DNA from: Gammaproteobacteria bacterium
GTDB lineage: Bacteria; Pseudomonadota; Gammaproteobacteria; Pseudomonadales; Halieaceae
Length of the DNA stretch: 10,320 nt
Assembly: GCA_029859085.1 (NCBI GenBank)
Contig: JAOUDU010000053.1
Span: 1-10,320 of the forward strand
Reading direction: 5' to 3'
The notes beneath the pieces were generated by a model. That model made no database searches. It worked only from the letters and a program-made list of their open reading frames with translations, and was not told the origin of the DNA. This document shows positions 1 to 6,643 of the stretch, piece by piece (position 1 is the first letter of the stretch; each line of letters opens with the position of its first letter). Position numbers and translations under genes: made by a program.

Positions 1-557
1 AACTCGAAGAGGCGCTGGAGCTGATCCGGCGCAGCCACCGGGAGATATTGCAGGAGGGTCTCAGCGGCGAGTTGCCGCCTATCGGTGTCATGGTCGAGGT
101 TCCCGCCGCTGTATACCAGGCCAGGGCGCTGGCCCGGCGGGTGGACTTCCTGTCGGTAGGCAGCAATGACCTCACCCAGTACCTGCTGGCAGTTGATCGC
201 AATAATGCCCGGGTCGCTGACCTCTACCACGCCCTGCACCCGGCAGTGGTACAGGCCCTGGCGAGTGTCGCCACCGCCTGCCAGGCTGAGGGTAAGCCCC
301 TGGGCATCTGTGGCGAGCTCGCCGGGGATCCCGAGGGGGCGGTGCTGCTGCTGGCAATGGGCTACGATGTCCTGTCGATGAACTCCACCAGCCTGCCGCG
401 GGTCAAGAAAGCCCTGCGCAATACCAACCTGGCCGAGGCGAAGGCGTTGCTGGCGGAAGTCCTGTTGCTAGAGGACGTCGCCGCGGTGCGCCAGCGCATG
501 CAGCGCTTTCTCACCGAGCACGGGCTGGAACAGTTCATTCACAACCCTGTCGACTAG
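1..557 (+). CDS. ptsP: PtsP, nitrogen-PTS phosphoenolpyruvate-protein phosphotransferase (enzyme I-Ntr), C-terminal part
   Basis: This is the 3' end of a gene cut by the left window edge; the reading frame is open from base 3 and stops with TAG at 555-557, leaving about 184 residues. The visible part is the end of the PEP-binding TIM-barrel domain of enzyme I. It shows the GSNDLTQY motif and the ICGELAGDP motif, whose Cys (codon 309-311) matches the catalytic Cys of enzyme I. Enzyme I takes phosphate from PEP and passes it to HPr or NPr. I chose PtsP over the sugar enzyme I PtsI because lgt and thyA lie downstream, as is usual for gammaproteobacterial ptsP. The GAF and phosphohistidine domains that would settle this lie outside the window. 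The next gene is convergent, with only 18 bases between the stop codons. Confidence 0.9.
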   Translation, partial: LEEALELIRRSHREILQEGLSGELPPIGVMVEVPAAVYQARALARRVDFLSVGSNDLTQYLLAVDRNNARVADLYHALHPAVVQALASVATACQAEGKPLGICGELAGDPEGAVLLLAMGYDVLSMNSTSLPRVKKALRNTNLAEAKALLAEVLLLEDVAAVRQRMQRFLTEHGLEQFIHNPVD

Positions 558-575
558 CAGCCTTTCCCGGGAAAT

Positions 576-1355
576 TCAGCTGTCCAGGTCGAAGGATTCC
601 TCCCGCTGTTCCACGGTATTGCCCAGGGCATCGAAGCTCGACTCGCGCCAGCGTGCCAGCCCCTTGCCGTCGATCCAGAGGGTGGTGCTGGAGCGGGTGC
701 CGTAGGTACCCATCGTAATGAACTGCGCCGACAGGACCGGGTCCATTCCCTGGTCGAGGCCCTGGCGTCGCAGCTCATCGGGGTCGGCGAGTTGCCGCTC
801 GCCGACCACCTCGGCCAGGGCCGTATGGTTGAGCTCCTCCCGCTCCAGCAGCGCGCGCAGCCTGTTCTTGCCGAGCACGACCTTGGGCCACGGGGTATTT
901 AGCCGGGCATTGCTCAAACCGTAGAGCCCCGGCTGCAGTCGCTGCGGTTTGCAGGCACCCGGGGGCAGGCTGTTGGTCAGGTACCAGAGCTTGTCCACGG
1001 TACCCACCAGCAGGTTGAAGCCGGCGTACTCGTGCGCCCGGGGCAGCAGGTCCAGCAGGAATGATTCCGCGTCCTGGTTGCCGGTGAGGTAGTCGAGCGG
1101 CAGTTCCCCCCGTGAGCGGGGTGCGGGTGCGGTCCTGGCCGGGTCGCGGTAGTTGGTTATCGCGGCAAGGCGCCCCTGGCGGGTGAGACCCATCCAGGTG
1201 CCGCCCTGCGCCAGGTCGCGTCCCGCCAGCAGGTCCGGGTGCTCGGGCCAGAACGCCGACGCCGCGGTCGGCCGGGCGTGGAATTCATCGCGGTTGGCGG
1301 CCAGCACCAGCGGATAGCGGGGGTCTGTCCTGTGGGAAAAGATCAAAAGGCACAT
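576..1355 (-). CDS. NRDE/TANGO2-family protein
   Basis: A 259-residue cytoplasmic-looking protein of the NRDE (TANGO2, transport and Golgi organization 2) family. The start was set at the ATG at 1355-1353 because family members begin with Met-Cys; here the protein opens MCLLIF and has the name-giving NRDE motif at residues 21-24, then GGTWMG and ITNYRDP. The frame is open 16 residues further upstream (ATG at 1403), but that extension does not resemble the family and would cover the divergent promoter region. No strong ribosome binding site is visible. Known of the family: eukaryotic homologues have been linked to heme and lipid/acyl-CoA handling, and the bacterial role is unsettled. The gene stands alone, convergent with ptsP and divergent from lgt, so the context gives no functional clue. 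There is no signal peptide or membrane segment. Confidence 0.85.
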   Translation of the reverse strand: MCLLIFSHRTDPRYPLVLAANRDEFHARPTAASAFWPEHPDLLAGRDLAQGGTWMGLTRQGRLAAITNYRDPARTAPAPRSRGELPLDYLTGNQDAESFLLDLLPRAHEYAGFNLLVGTVDKLWYLTNSLPPGACKPQRLQPGLYGLSNARLNTPWPKVVLGKNRLRALLEREELNHTALAEVVGERQLADPDELRRQGLDQGMDPVLSAQFITMGTYGTRSSTTLWIDGKGLARWRESSFDALGNTVEQREESFDLDS

Positions 1356-1380
1356 ACCGGGTCCGAAAACAGCGAAAGAA

Positions 1381-1409
1381 TTGTGCATCACCACTGGCTG
1401 CATGATAAT
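1381..1409 (+). promoter_or_regulatory. Candidate sigma70 promoter for the lgt-thyA-folA operon
   Basis: A -10 hexamer GATAAT (1404-1409, five of six consensus bases) lies 17 bases after a weak -35 TTGTGC (1381-1386), about 80 bases before the lgt start. On the opposite strand the same bases read TATTAT (1410-1405), which could serve as a -10 for the divergent NRDE gene, though no good -35 sits at the right distance. This is inferred from base matches only. Confidence 0.4.
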
Positions 1410-1490
1410 ACCGCTTTCGTGTCGCGATTACCCCAACTGAGCCGGTTTAACGGGCTTTGCTGTCGCGCCCCCTTATCCTGACAGGCCCCT

Positions 1491-2303
1491 ATGCTGCCAT
1501 ACCCCGAGATAGACCCCGTCGCGATCGCCTTCGGGCCCGTGAAAGTGCACTGGTACGGCCTTGCCTACCTGGCAGGCCTGGGTTTTGCCTGGTGGCTGGC
1601 AGTGCGCCGCAGCCAGCGGCCGGGCGCCGCCGTGCAGCGGGAGCAGGTGGATGACCTTATTTTTTTTGGGGCGCTGGGTGTCGTCCTCGGCGGCAGGATT
1701 GGCTACGCGCTGTTCTACGGGGCCGACAAGCTGGCGCAGGACCCGGCCTGGTTGTTCCGCGTGTGGCAGGGTGGCATGTCGTTCCATGGCGGCATGCTGG
1801 GGGTGATACTGGCAATGTACCTGTTTGCCCGTCGCCGCCGCATCGCTATCGGCGCACTGCTCGATTTCGTGGCGCCCCTGGTGCCCATCGGCCTGGCCTT
1901 TGGCAGGCTGGGTAATTTTATCGGCCAGGAGTTATGGGGCCGGCCGACCGATGTGCCGTGGGCGATGGTGTTCCCCCGGGACCCGCTGCAATTGGCGCGG
2001 CACCCTTCCCAGCTCTACCAGTTTGCCCTGGAGGGCATTTTGCTCGGTGTTATCCTCATCTGGTTTTCCTCGCGTCCAAGGCCCACCTGGGCGGTGTCCG
2101 GGCTGTTCTCCCTCGGCTATGGCTGCATGCGTTTCGCAGTGGAGTTTTTCCGCGAGCCGGACCAGCACATAGGCTTCGAGGCCCTGGGCTGGCTGACCCG
2201 CGGCCAGGAGCTTTGCCTGCCCATGATGGCCCTGGGTATCTTTCTGCTGGTTTTCGCTTATCGCGGCGCGGCGCGCGGGAAACAGGAGAACAGGCATATA
2301 TGA
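1491..2303 (+). CDS. lgt: Lgt, phosphatidylglycerol-prolipoprotein diacylglyceryl transferase
   Basis: This inner-membrane enzyme moves a diacylglyceryl group from phosphatidylglycerol onto the lipobox Cys of prolipoproteins, the first step of bacterial lipoprotein maturation. The 270-residue protein has several hydrophobic segments and the family landmarks: GGMSFHGG (His99, equivalent to E. coli His103), the signature [14 protein letters not shown] at 138-151 (Arg139 and Asn142, equivalent to Arg143 and Asn146), HPSQLYQ, and YGCMRF near 210-215, where Tyr210 and Arg214 match E. coli Tyr235 and Arg239. It is somewhat shorter than the E. coli enzyme (about 291 residues), mostly before the last motif. 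The ATG at 1491 gives the expected short N-terminus; its ribosome binding site is weak. The stop TGA overlaps the thyA start in an ATGA junction, indicating one transcript and probable translational coupling. Confidence 0.97.
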   Translation: MLPYPEIDPVAIAFGPVKVHWYGLAYLAGLGFAWWLAVRRSQRPGAAVQREQVDDLIFFGALGVVLGGRIGYALFYGADKLAQDPAWLFRVWQGGMSFHGGMLGVILAMYLFARRRRIAIGALLDFVAPLVPIGLAFGRLGNFIGQELWGRPTDVPWAMVFPRDPLQLARHPSQLYQFALEGILLGVILIWFSSRPRPTWAVSGLFSLGYGCMRFAVEFFREPDQHIGFEALGWLTRGQELCLPMMALGIFLLVFAYRGAARGKQENRHI

Positions 2304-3133
2304 AGCAATACCTGGACCTGCTGCAGGACATACTCGACAACGGTGCGACCAAGAGTGATCGTACCGGAACCGGGACGCTGTCGGTGTTCGGGCGTCAGTA
2401 CCGGCACAACCTGGCGGACGGCTTCCCCCTGCTGACGACGAAAAAGCTGCATCTCAAGAGCATCATCAATGAGCTGATCTGGTTCCTGAAAGGCGATACG
2501 AATACCCGCTGGCTGAAGGAAAACGGCGTTTCGATCTGGGATGAATGGGCCACCCCGGAGGGTGACCTCGGCCCGATTTACGGCGCCCAGTGGACAGCCT
2601 GGCCCACCCGGGACGGGGGCAGGATCAACCAGATTGACTACGTGATCGATTGCCTGCGCAACAATCCCGACAGTCGCCGTATCCTGTTCCACGGCTGGAA
2701 TGTGGAATACCTTCCCGACGAGCGCATGAGCCCCCAGGAGAATGTCAGGGCCGGGCGCATGGCGCTGCCACCGTGCCATTTGCTCTACCAGTTTTATGTG
2801 GCAGACGGCGTGCTCTCGTCCCAGCTGTTGATACGCTCCAGCGATTCATTCCTCGGGCTGCCCTACAACACCGCCAGCCTGGCGGTGCTGACCATGATGC
2901 TGGCCCAGCAGTGCGACCTGCAGCCGGGCGAGATTATTATTTGCACGGGCGACTCGCATATCTACAGTAATCACCTGGCGCAGGTGCGGGAACAGCTGGG
3001 CAGGGAGCCGCGCCGGCTGCCGCGCCTCGAAATCCTGCGCAGGCCCGCTTCCATTTACGACTACCGGTTCGAGGATTTCGCGCTGCACGACTATGATCCC
3101 CATCCCCATATCTCCGCCCCGGTGGCGGTCTAG
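2300..3133 (+). CDS. thyA: ThyA, thymidylate synthase
   Basis: It converts dUMP to dTMP in the cytoplasm, using methylenetetrahydrofolate as carbon and hydride donor and releasing dihydrofolate. The 277-residue protein begins [11 protein letters not shown], then shows SDRTGTGT (dUMP phosphate-binding Arg region), [11 protein letters not shown], the catalytic loop [12 protein letters not shown] with Cys159 (E. coli Cys146), [12 protein letters not shown] and the C-terminal [12 protein letters not shown]. It is 13 residues longer than E. coli ThyA, and the whole excess lies before the catalytic Cys, in the stretch after [10 protein letters not shown]. The start is the ATG at 2300, four bases inside lgt, with AGGAG at 2284-2288. 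The frame stays open further upstream inside lgt, but that extension is not ThyA-like. folA follows directly and recycles the dihydrofolate made here. Confidence 0.98.
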   Translation: MKQYLDLLQDILDNGATKSDRTGTGTLSVFGRQYRHNLADGFPLLTTKKLHLKSIINELIWFLKGDTNTRWLKENGVSIWDEWATPEGDLGPIYGAQWTAWPTRDGGRINQIDYVIDCLRNNPDSRRILFHGWNVEYLPDERMSPQENVRAGRMALPPCHLLYQFYVADGVLSSQLLIRSSDSFLGLPYNTASLAVLTMMLAQQCDLQPGEIIICTGDSHIYSNHLAQVREQLGREPRRLPRLEILRRPASIYDYRFEDFALHDYDPHPHISAPVAV

Positions 3134-3142
3134 ACCTTCCGG

Positions 3143-3694
3143 GTGATCCGGCTGGCCGTCATCGTCGCCGCTGCCGAGAATGGCGTGATCGGCAGGGACA
3201 ACAAGCTGCCCTGGCATCTTCCCGGGGACCTGCGCTATTTCAGGCAGGTGACCATGGGCAAGCCGATTGTAATGGGGCGCAAAACCTTTGAGTCCATCGG
3301 GCGGCCCCTGCCCGGGCGCACCAATATCGTTGTCAGCCGCAACCCGGGTTACTCGCCCGAGGGCGTCAGGGTGGTCGCCTCGCTGTCGGAGGCGCTGGTG
3401 CTGGCAGAGGAAATCGCCCGTGGTGACGGCGCCTGCGAGGCCGTGGTCATCGGCGGCGGCGAAATTTATGCCCTTGCCCTGCCCCTCGCCGGCCGCTTAT
3501 ACCTCACCCGGGTTCACGCCAGTGTGGATGGGGATGCCCTGCTGCCAGCAGTGGACTGGGACGAATGGCGGGAGATCAGCAGGGAGCGACATCCCGCAGC
3601 CGGCGGTAACCCGTATGACTACAGTTTTCTGGTGTACGACCGGAAAGGGGGCCTGGATTCCGCTGGGGGAAGCACGGTGTTACCGCGGGATTGA
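3143..3694 (+). CDS. folA: FolA, dihydrofolate reductase
   Basis: It reduces dihydrofolate to tetrahydrofolate with NADPH and is the target of trimethoprim. The 183-residue product shows the family pattern: IVAAAENGVIG at the N-terminus, the LPWHLPGDLRYF substrate-site motif with Trp24 and Asp29 (E. coli Trp22 and Asp27), the cofactor motif MGRKTFESIG, RPLPGR, and VIGGGEIY, ending in the YDYSFLVYDR strand. About 15 low-complexity residues follow the last strand, and there is also extra sequence in the middle, making it longer than E. coli FolA (159). The start is GTG at 3143, supported by alignment; no clear ribosome binding site precedes it. It lies nine bases after the thyA TAG and in the same frame, so it is probably translated by coupling to thyA. 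Confidence 0.95.
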   Translation: MIRLAVIVAAAENGVIGRDNKLPWHLPGDLRYFRQVTMGKPIVMGRKTFESIGRPLPGRTNIVVSRNPGYSPEGVRVVASLSEALVLAEEIARGDGACEAVVIGGGEIYALALPLAGRLYLTRVHASVDGDALLPAVDWDEWREISRERHPAAGGNPYDYSFLVYDRKGGLDSAGGSTVLPRD

Positions 3695-3761
3695 TGTCTT
3701 TGCCACAGTGTTACCAAAATACACATGCGCACTCTTTGCCGATATGAACAAATAGGTTTCA

Positions 3762-3789
3762 TTGAAAAGAGGCTGGATTTCAGTTTAAA
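3762..3789 (+). promoter_or_regulatory. Candidate distal promoter of the TonB2-type operon
   Basis: TTGAAA (3762-3767, five of six -35 bases) is followed after 16 bases by TTTAAA (3784-3789, four of six -10 bases). This would give a leader of roughly 125 bases before the DUF3450 start. The call rests on consensus matches alone. Confidence 0.35.
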
Positions 3790-3817
3790 GTCCCAACCTC
3801 GGTTTACCGGCACCAGA

Positions 3818-3845
3818 TTTGTAACTATAAACTCTGGACTATACT
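3818..3845 (+). promoter_or_regulatory. Candidate proximal promoter of the TonB2-type operon
   Basis: TATACT (3840-3845) is a good -10 hexamer. A weak -35, TTTGTA at 3818-3823, lies 16 bases upstream. The -10 overlaps the left arm of the inverted repeat ATACT-TGC-AGTAT (3841-3853), a position where a bound regulator could block or aid RNA polymerase. This is an inference from sequence. Confidence 0.35.
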
Positions 3846-3884
3846 TGCAGTATCGAGCCTGAATTTACAGTCTTAAACGCTTCT

Positions 3885-3905
3885 TTAGATTATTCGTTAG
3901 ATTAT
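3885..3905 (+). repeat. Tandem 9-bp direct repeat TTAGATTAT before the operon start
   Basis: TTAGATTAT occurs at 3885-3893 and again, perfectly, at 3897-3905, separated by TCG, so the period is 12 bases. The second copy abuts the likely ribosome binding site AGGAA (3906-3910), 11 bases before the ATG. Its place in the leader suggests a regulatory or translation-related role, but it could be chance in AT-rich DNA. Confidence 0.7.
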
Positions 3906-3921
3906 AGGAAATACGATTCCC

Positions 3922-4707
3922 ATGACTATGCATCGATTGAAAAATGTCCTGATCGCTGCGCTGGTGGCTGCAGGTACCCTGTCGGGTGCGGTAGCTGCGG
4001 TGCACGCCGACGCCCTCGGCTCCGTCCTCAAGGTTGGAGAAGACAAGAACAACGCGGCCCGTCAGTCCCAGGCGAAAGTCGACAAGCTGGCCGATGAGAC
4101 CCGGAGCCTGCTCTCCGATTACAAGACGGTGACCAAGCAGATCGACGGCCTCAAGGTCTACAACACCCGGCTGCAACGCCAGATCGACAACCAGGCGGTG
4201 CGCATAGGCGAGATCGATCAGTCCATAGACCAGGTCACGGTGATTTCCCGCCAGATTACCCCGCTCGCGATCCGCATGATCGACGGGCTGGAAACATTTG
4301 TGCAGCTCGATGTGCCGTTTCACCTGGACGAGCGTATGCAGCGCATCGCCTTCCTGCGCGCAAACCTCGACCGGTCTGACGTGTCGGTGGCGGAGAAATT
4401 CCGCCAGGTTCTGGAGGCCTACAAGATCGAGAACGAGTATGGTCGGAAGATTGATTCCTACAAGGGCAGTATCGAGATCGACGGTGTAGAGCGCGATGTG
4501 AACTTCCTCAGGGTCGGCCGCATTTCCTTTGTTTACCAGACCACCGATACCGAAATGTCGGGAGCCTGGGACCAGGCCAGTCGCAGCTGGGTGCCCCTGT
4601 CCCGCGGCGAATACCGCGCCGCCATCATGAAGGGGCTGCGCATCGCCCGCAAAGAAGCCTCAATCGACCTGATGAACATGCCAGTAGCTGCACCGGAGGC
4701 TAACTAA
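3922..4707 (+). CDS. DUF3450 family periplasmic coiled-coil protein of a TonB2-type system
   Basis: The first gene of the TonB-type operon encodes 261 residues. Residues 1-30 look like a Sec signal peptide (positive start, hydrophobic core, cleavage after VHA), so the mature protein is probably periplasmic. Residues about 40-115 are rich in K, Q, D and R with spaced hydrophobics, typical of a long coiled coil; the second half contains a globular part with FRQVLEAYKIENEYGR and GRISFVYQ. This pattern and the operon position match the DUF3450 family, usually found just upstream of a TtpC-like gene. Its molecular function is not established. The likely ribosome binding site is AGGAA at 3906-3910; a second in-frame ATG at 3928 is a possible alternative start. 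The stop TAA shares its last base with the ATG of the next gene (TAATG), implying tight coupling and roughly matched production with that protein. Confidence 0.85.
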   Translation: MTMHRLKNVLIAALVAAGTLSGAVAAVHADALGSVLKVGEDKNNAARQSQAKVDKLADETRSLLSDYKTVTKQIDGLKVYNTRLQRQIDNQAVRIGEIDQSIDQVTVISRQITPLAIRMIDGLETFVQLDVPFHLDERMQRIAFLRANLDRSDVSVAEKFRQVLEAYKIENEYGRKIDSYKGSIEIDGVERDVNFLRVGRISFVYQTTDTEMSGAWDQASRSWVPLSRGEYRAAIMKGLRIARKEASIDLMNMPVAAPEAN

Positions 4708-6101
4708 TGAGCGCCAAATTTATCAAAGCCGCCGTAATAGCCATGGCGAGCACCTTCGCCCTGACCGCTGCCCTGGCCAATGCCCAGGACGAAAAGCCGC
4801 GTTCACTGGATCAACTGCTTGAATTCGTAAAGCAGGGCCAGGTGACCGAAGCCAGGGAGAACCAGGCCCGCGAGCAGGCTTTCGCCAAAGACAAGGCCAA
4901 CCAGGCCGCCGAACTGCAAAGGGCCAAGGACGAGCGTTCCCGGCAGGAGGCCCTTAGTGCCCAGCTGGAAGACACGTTCGAGGCAAATGAGTTGCTGGTG
5001 GCTGCCAAGCAGGCCCAGCTCAAGGAGAAACTGGGTACCCTGGCGGAGTTGTTCGGACACCTGACCTCGACTGCGGGTGACCTGTCCTCGACCCTGGAGT
5101 TCTCCCTGACCAGCGCCCAGTATCCCGGCCGCCAGGAGTTCCTGGAAAAGTTGATCGCCAAGATGAGCAGCAGCGACCAGCTTCCGAGTATCGAGGAGAT
5201 CGAAAAGGTCTGGTATGAACTCAACCGTGAGATGGTGGAGACCGGTAAAGTGGTTTCCTTCGACGCCGAGGTTTCCGAGCCCAACGGCAACAAGAATAAC
5301 GAGCGGGTGGTCCGCGTCGGCGCGTTCAACGTGATTTCCGAAAGCGGCCTGTATCTCCAGTACGAACCAACCAAGGGTTCTCTCGAGACGCTCGCGCGCC
5401 AGCCCAGCGGGCCTTATTCAGGCTGGGCCAAGGAATTGGCAGCCTCTACCGAGGGTCTGCAACGCTTTGGTGTTGACCCGACCGGTCCCAGCGGTGGTTC
5501 ATTCCTGGCGGCGTTGATTAACAGCCCCAACCTGGAAGAGCGCTGGCACCAGGGCGGTACCGTGGGCTATGCCATTACCGTACTGGGCGCTTTCGGCCTG
5601 ATCCTCGCCGTGATCCGCCTCGTCATGCTGTCCCTGGTCAGTGCCAAGGTCAATGCCCAGCTCAAGAGCGACAAGGCAAATACCAACAACCCGCTGGGCC
5701 GGGTACTCAAGATCCACGAGGACAACCCGTCCATGGACACCGAGACGCTGGAACTCAAATTGTCCGAGGGCATCCTCAAGGAAACCCCCAAGCTCGAGTA
5801 CGGCCTCAACCTGCTGAAGATTATCGCCACCCTGGCGCCGCTGATGGGTCTGCTGGGTACGGTGACCGGTATGATCGTGACCTTCCAGGCGATCACCATC
5901 TTCGGTGCCGGCGATCCCAAGGCAATGGCGGGTGGTATTTCCCAGGCGCTTGTGACCACGGTTGAGGGTCTGGTGGTGGCCATCCCCATCGTGCTGCTGT
6001 TCACCATCGTCAACGGTCGCGCCCAGCGCATCATCCACATACTCAACGAGCAGACCACGGGCATCATTGCGGAGCACACCGAAGCCAACCTGAGGAAGTG
6101 A
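4707..6101 (+). CDS. ttpC: TtpC-like MotA/TolQ/ExbB proton-channel protein with exported N-terminal domain
   Basis: A 464-residue two-part protein. Residues 1-26 are a signal peptide (cleavage after ANA). Residues about 35-110 form a charged coiled coil, followed by a mixed domain to about 280 expected in the periplasm. The rest is an ExbB/TolQ module with membrane segments near 284-308, 369-398 and 407-435. APLMGLLGTVTGMI holds Thr385, and MAGGISQALVTTVEGL holds Thr418; their 33-residue spacing equals that of E. coli ExbB Thr148 and Thr181. The position of ExbB Glu176 is Gln413 here, and a Glu sits nearby at 420. Vibrio TtpC, an essential partner of the TonB2 complex, has this architecture and gene position. 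GGAGG at 4695-4699 is a strong ribosome binding site. The symbol is by analogy; generic ExbB/TolQ annotation would also fit. Confidence 0.88.
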   Translation: MSAKFIKAAVIAMASTFALTAALANAQDEKPRSLDQLLEFVKQGQVTEARENQAREQAFAKDKANQAAELQRAKDERSRQEALSAQLEDTFEANELLVAAKQAQLKEKLGTLAELFGHLTSTAGDLSSTLEFSLTSAQYPGRQEFLEKLIAKMSSSDQLPSIEEIEKVWYELNREMVETGKVVSFDAEVSEPNGNKNNERVVRVGAFNVISESGLYLQYEPTKGSLETLARQPSGPYSGWAKELAASTEGLQRFGVDPTGPSGGSFLAALINSPNLEERWHQGGTVGYAITVLGAFGLILAVIRLVMLSLVSAKVNAQLKSDKANTNNPLGRVLKIHEDNPSMDTETLELKLSEGILKETPKLEYGLNLLKIIATLAPLMGLLGTVTGMIVTFQAITIFGAGDPKAMAGGISQALVTTVEGLVVAIPIVLLFTIVNGRAQRIIHILNEQTTGIIAEHTEANLRK

Positions 6102-6102
6102 T

Positions 6103-6630
6103 ATGTATTGGTTAGATAGTGCTTACGAGGCTGTCGCCCGTTTCATGGATATGGGCGGCAACGTCCTCTGGGGAATTGCGCTGCTGCTGTTCGTGATGTG
6201 GACACTGATCTTTGAACGCGTCTGGTATTTCCAGACCGGCTGGAAGTCCGATGTGGGCAAGGTCATCGCCATCTGGGAGGCGCGCGCTGAGCGCAAGTCC
6301 TGGGCCGCCAAGCAGGTCAGGGAAAAACTGATCTCACAGGCGAGCATGCAGATTCGACAGCACCTGCCGGTCATCAAGACAATGGTTGCCCTGTGCCCGC
6401 TGCTGGGCCTGCTGGGGACGGTAACGGGAATGATTGAAGTCTTTAATATTATGGCGGTCACCGGCGGGGGTGACGCCAAGTTGATGGCAGGCGGTGTATC
6501 GCGCTCGACAATCCCCACCATGGCGGGGATGGTCGCGGCAATATCCGGGGTTATCGCCAACACCTATATTACCCGAAATGCAGCACGTCAGAGTCAGTTC
6601 CTCGAAGACAACCTGACCACCGATCACTAA
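6103..6630 (+). CDS. exbB: ExbB2-type biopolymer transport protein
   Basis: A 175-residue inner-membrane protein of the MotA/TolQ/ExbB family, proposed to form with ExbD the proton-driven motor that energises TonB. Segments near 19-37, 93-120 and 134-158 are hydrophobic. The motif CPLLGLLGTVTGMIEVF carries Thr106, and GGVSRSTIPTMAGM carries Thr139, again 33 residues apart like Thr148 and Thr181 of E. coli ExbB. The position of E. coli Glu176 is Arg134. It is shorter than E. coli ExbB (244) because the N-terminal part and cytoplasmic loop are reduced, as is usual for TonB2-linked ExbB. It starts one base after the upstream stop, with GAGGAAG at 6092-6098. Two ExbB-type proteins in tandem, one large and one small, is the hallmark of TonB2-TtpC clusters. 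Confidence 0.93.
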   Translation: MYWLDSAYEAVARFMDMGGNVLWGIALLLFVMWTLIFERVWYFQTGWKSDVGKVIAIWEARAERKSWAAKQVREKLISQASMQIRQHLPVIKTMVALCPLLGLLGTVTGMIEVFNIMAVTGGGDAKLMAGGVSRSTIPTMAGMVAAISGVIANTYITRNAARQSQFLEDNLTTDH

Positions 6631-6643
6631 GAGAGCAATCGCA

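Larger units (their letters stand above)
3695..3921. promoter_or_regulatory. AT-richer intergenic region upstream of the TonB2-type operon
   Basis: These 227 bases separate folA from the DUF3450 gene and are visibly richer in A/T than the flanking genes. I see two candidate sigma70 promoters, a dyad ATACT-TGC-AGTAT (3841-3853) and a 9-bp direct repeat just before the ribosome binding site, each listed separately. Short direct repeats also occur near the folA end: GTGTTACC at 3677-3684 and 3708-3715, and TCTTTGCC at 3697-3704 and 3733-3740. I see no convincing rho-independent terminator for folA and no match to the Fur-box consensus. Confidence 0.6.

Noticed and set aside
48..557. A TTG at 48 as the start of a separate short ptsP-like protein
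   Set aside because: The same frame is open to the left window edge with enzyme I-like residues, so this is the inside of a longer gene.
563..574. Palindrome TTTCCCGGGAAA between the convergent stops of ptsP and the NRDE gene
   Set aside because: It has no loop and no following T-run, so I do not call it a terminator; a chance palindrome is likely.
1356..1403. Longer NRDE protein starting at the ATG at 1403
   Set aside because: Family members start Met-Cys as at 1355; the extension covers the divergent promoter region.
1934..2299. N-terminal extension of ThyA reaching back into lgt
   Set aside because: The extra residues are an out-of-frame reading of lgt, and ThyA begins naturally at the ATG at 2300 with a ribosome binding site in front.
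5499..6088. Two long minus-strand open frames (192 and 173 residues) opposite the ExbB-like domain of ttpC
   Set aside because: They are antisense shadows of a GC-rich gene with clear family motifs on the plus strand, and they resemble no protein family I know.
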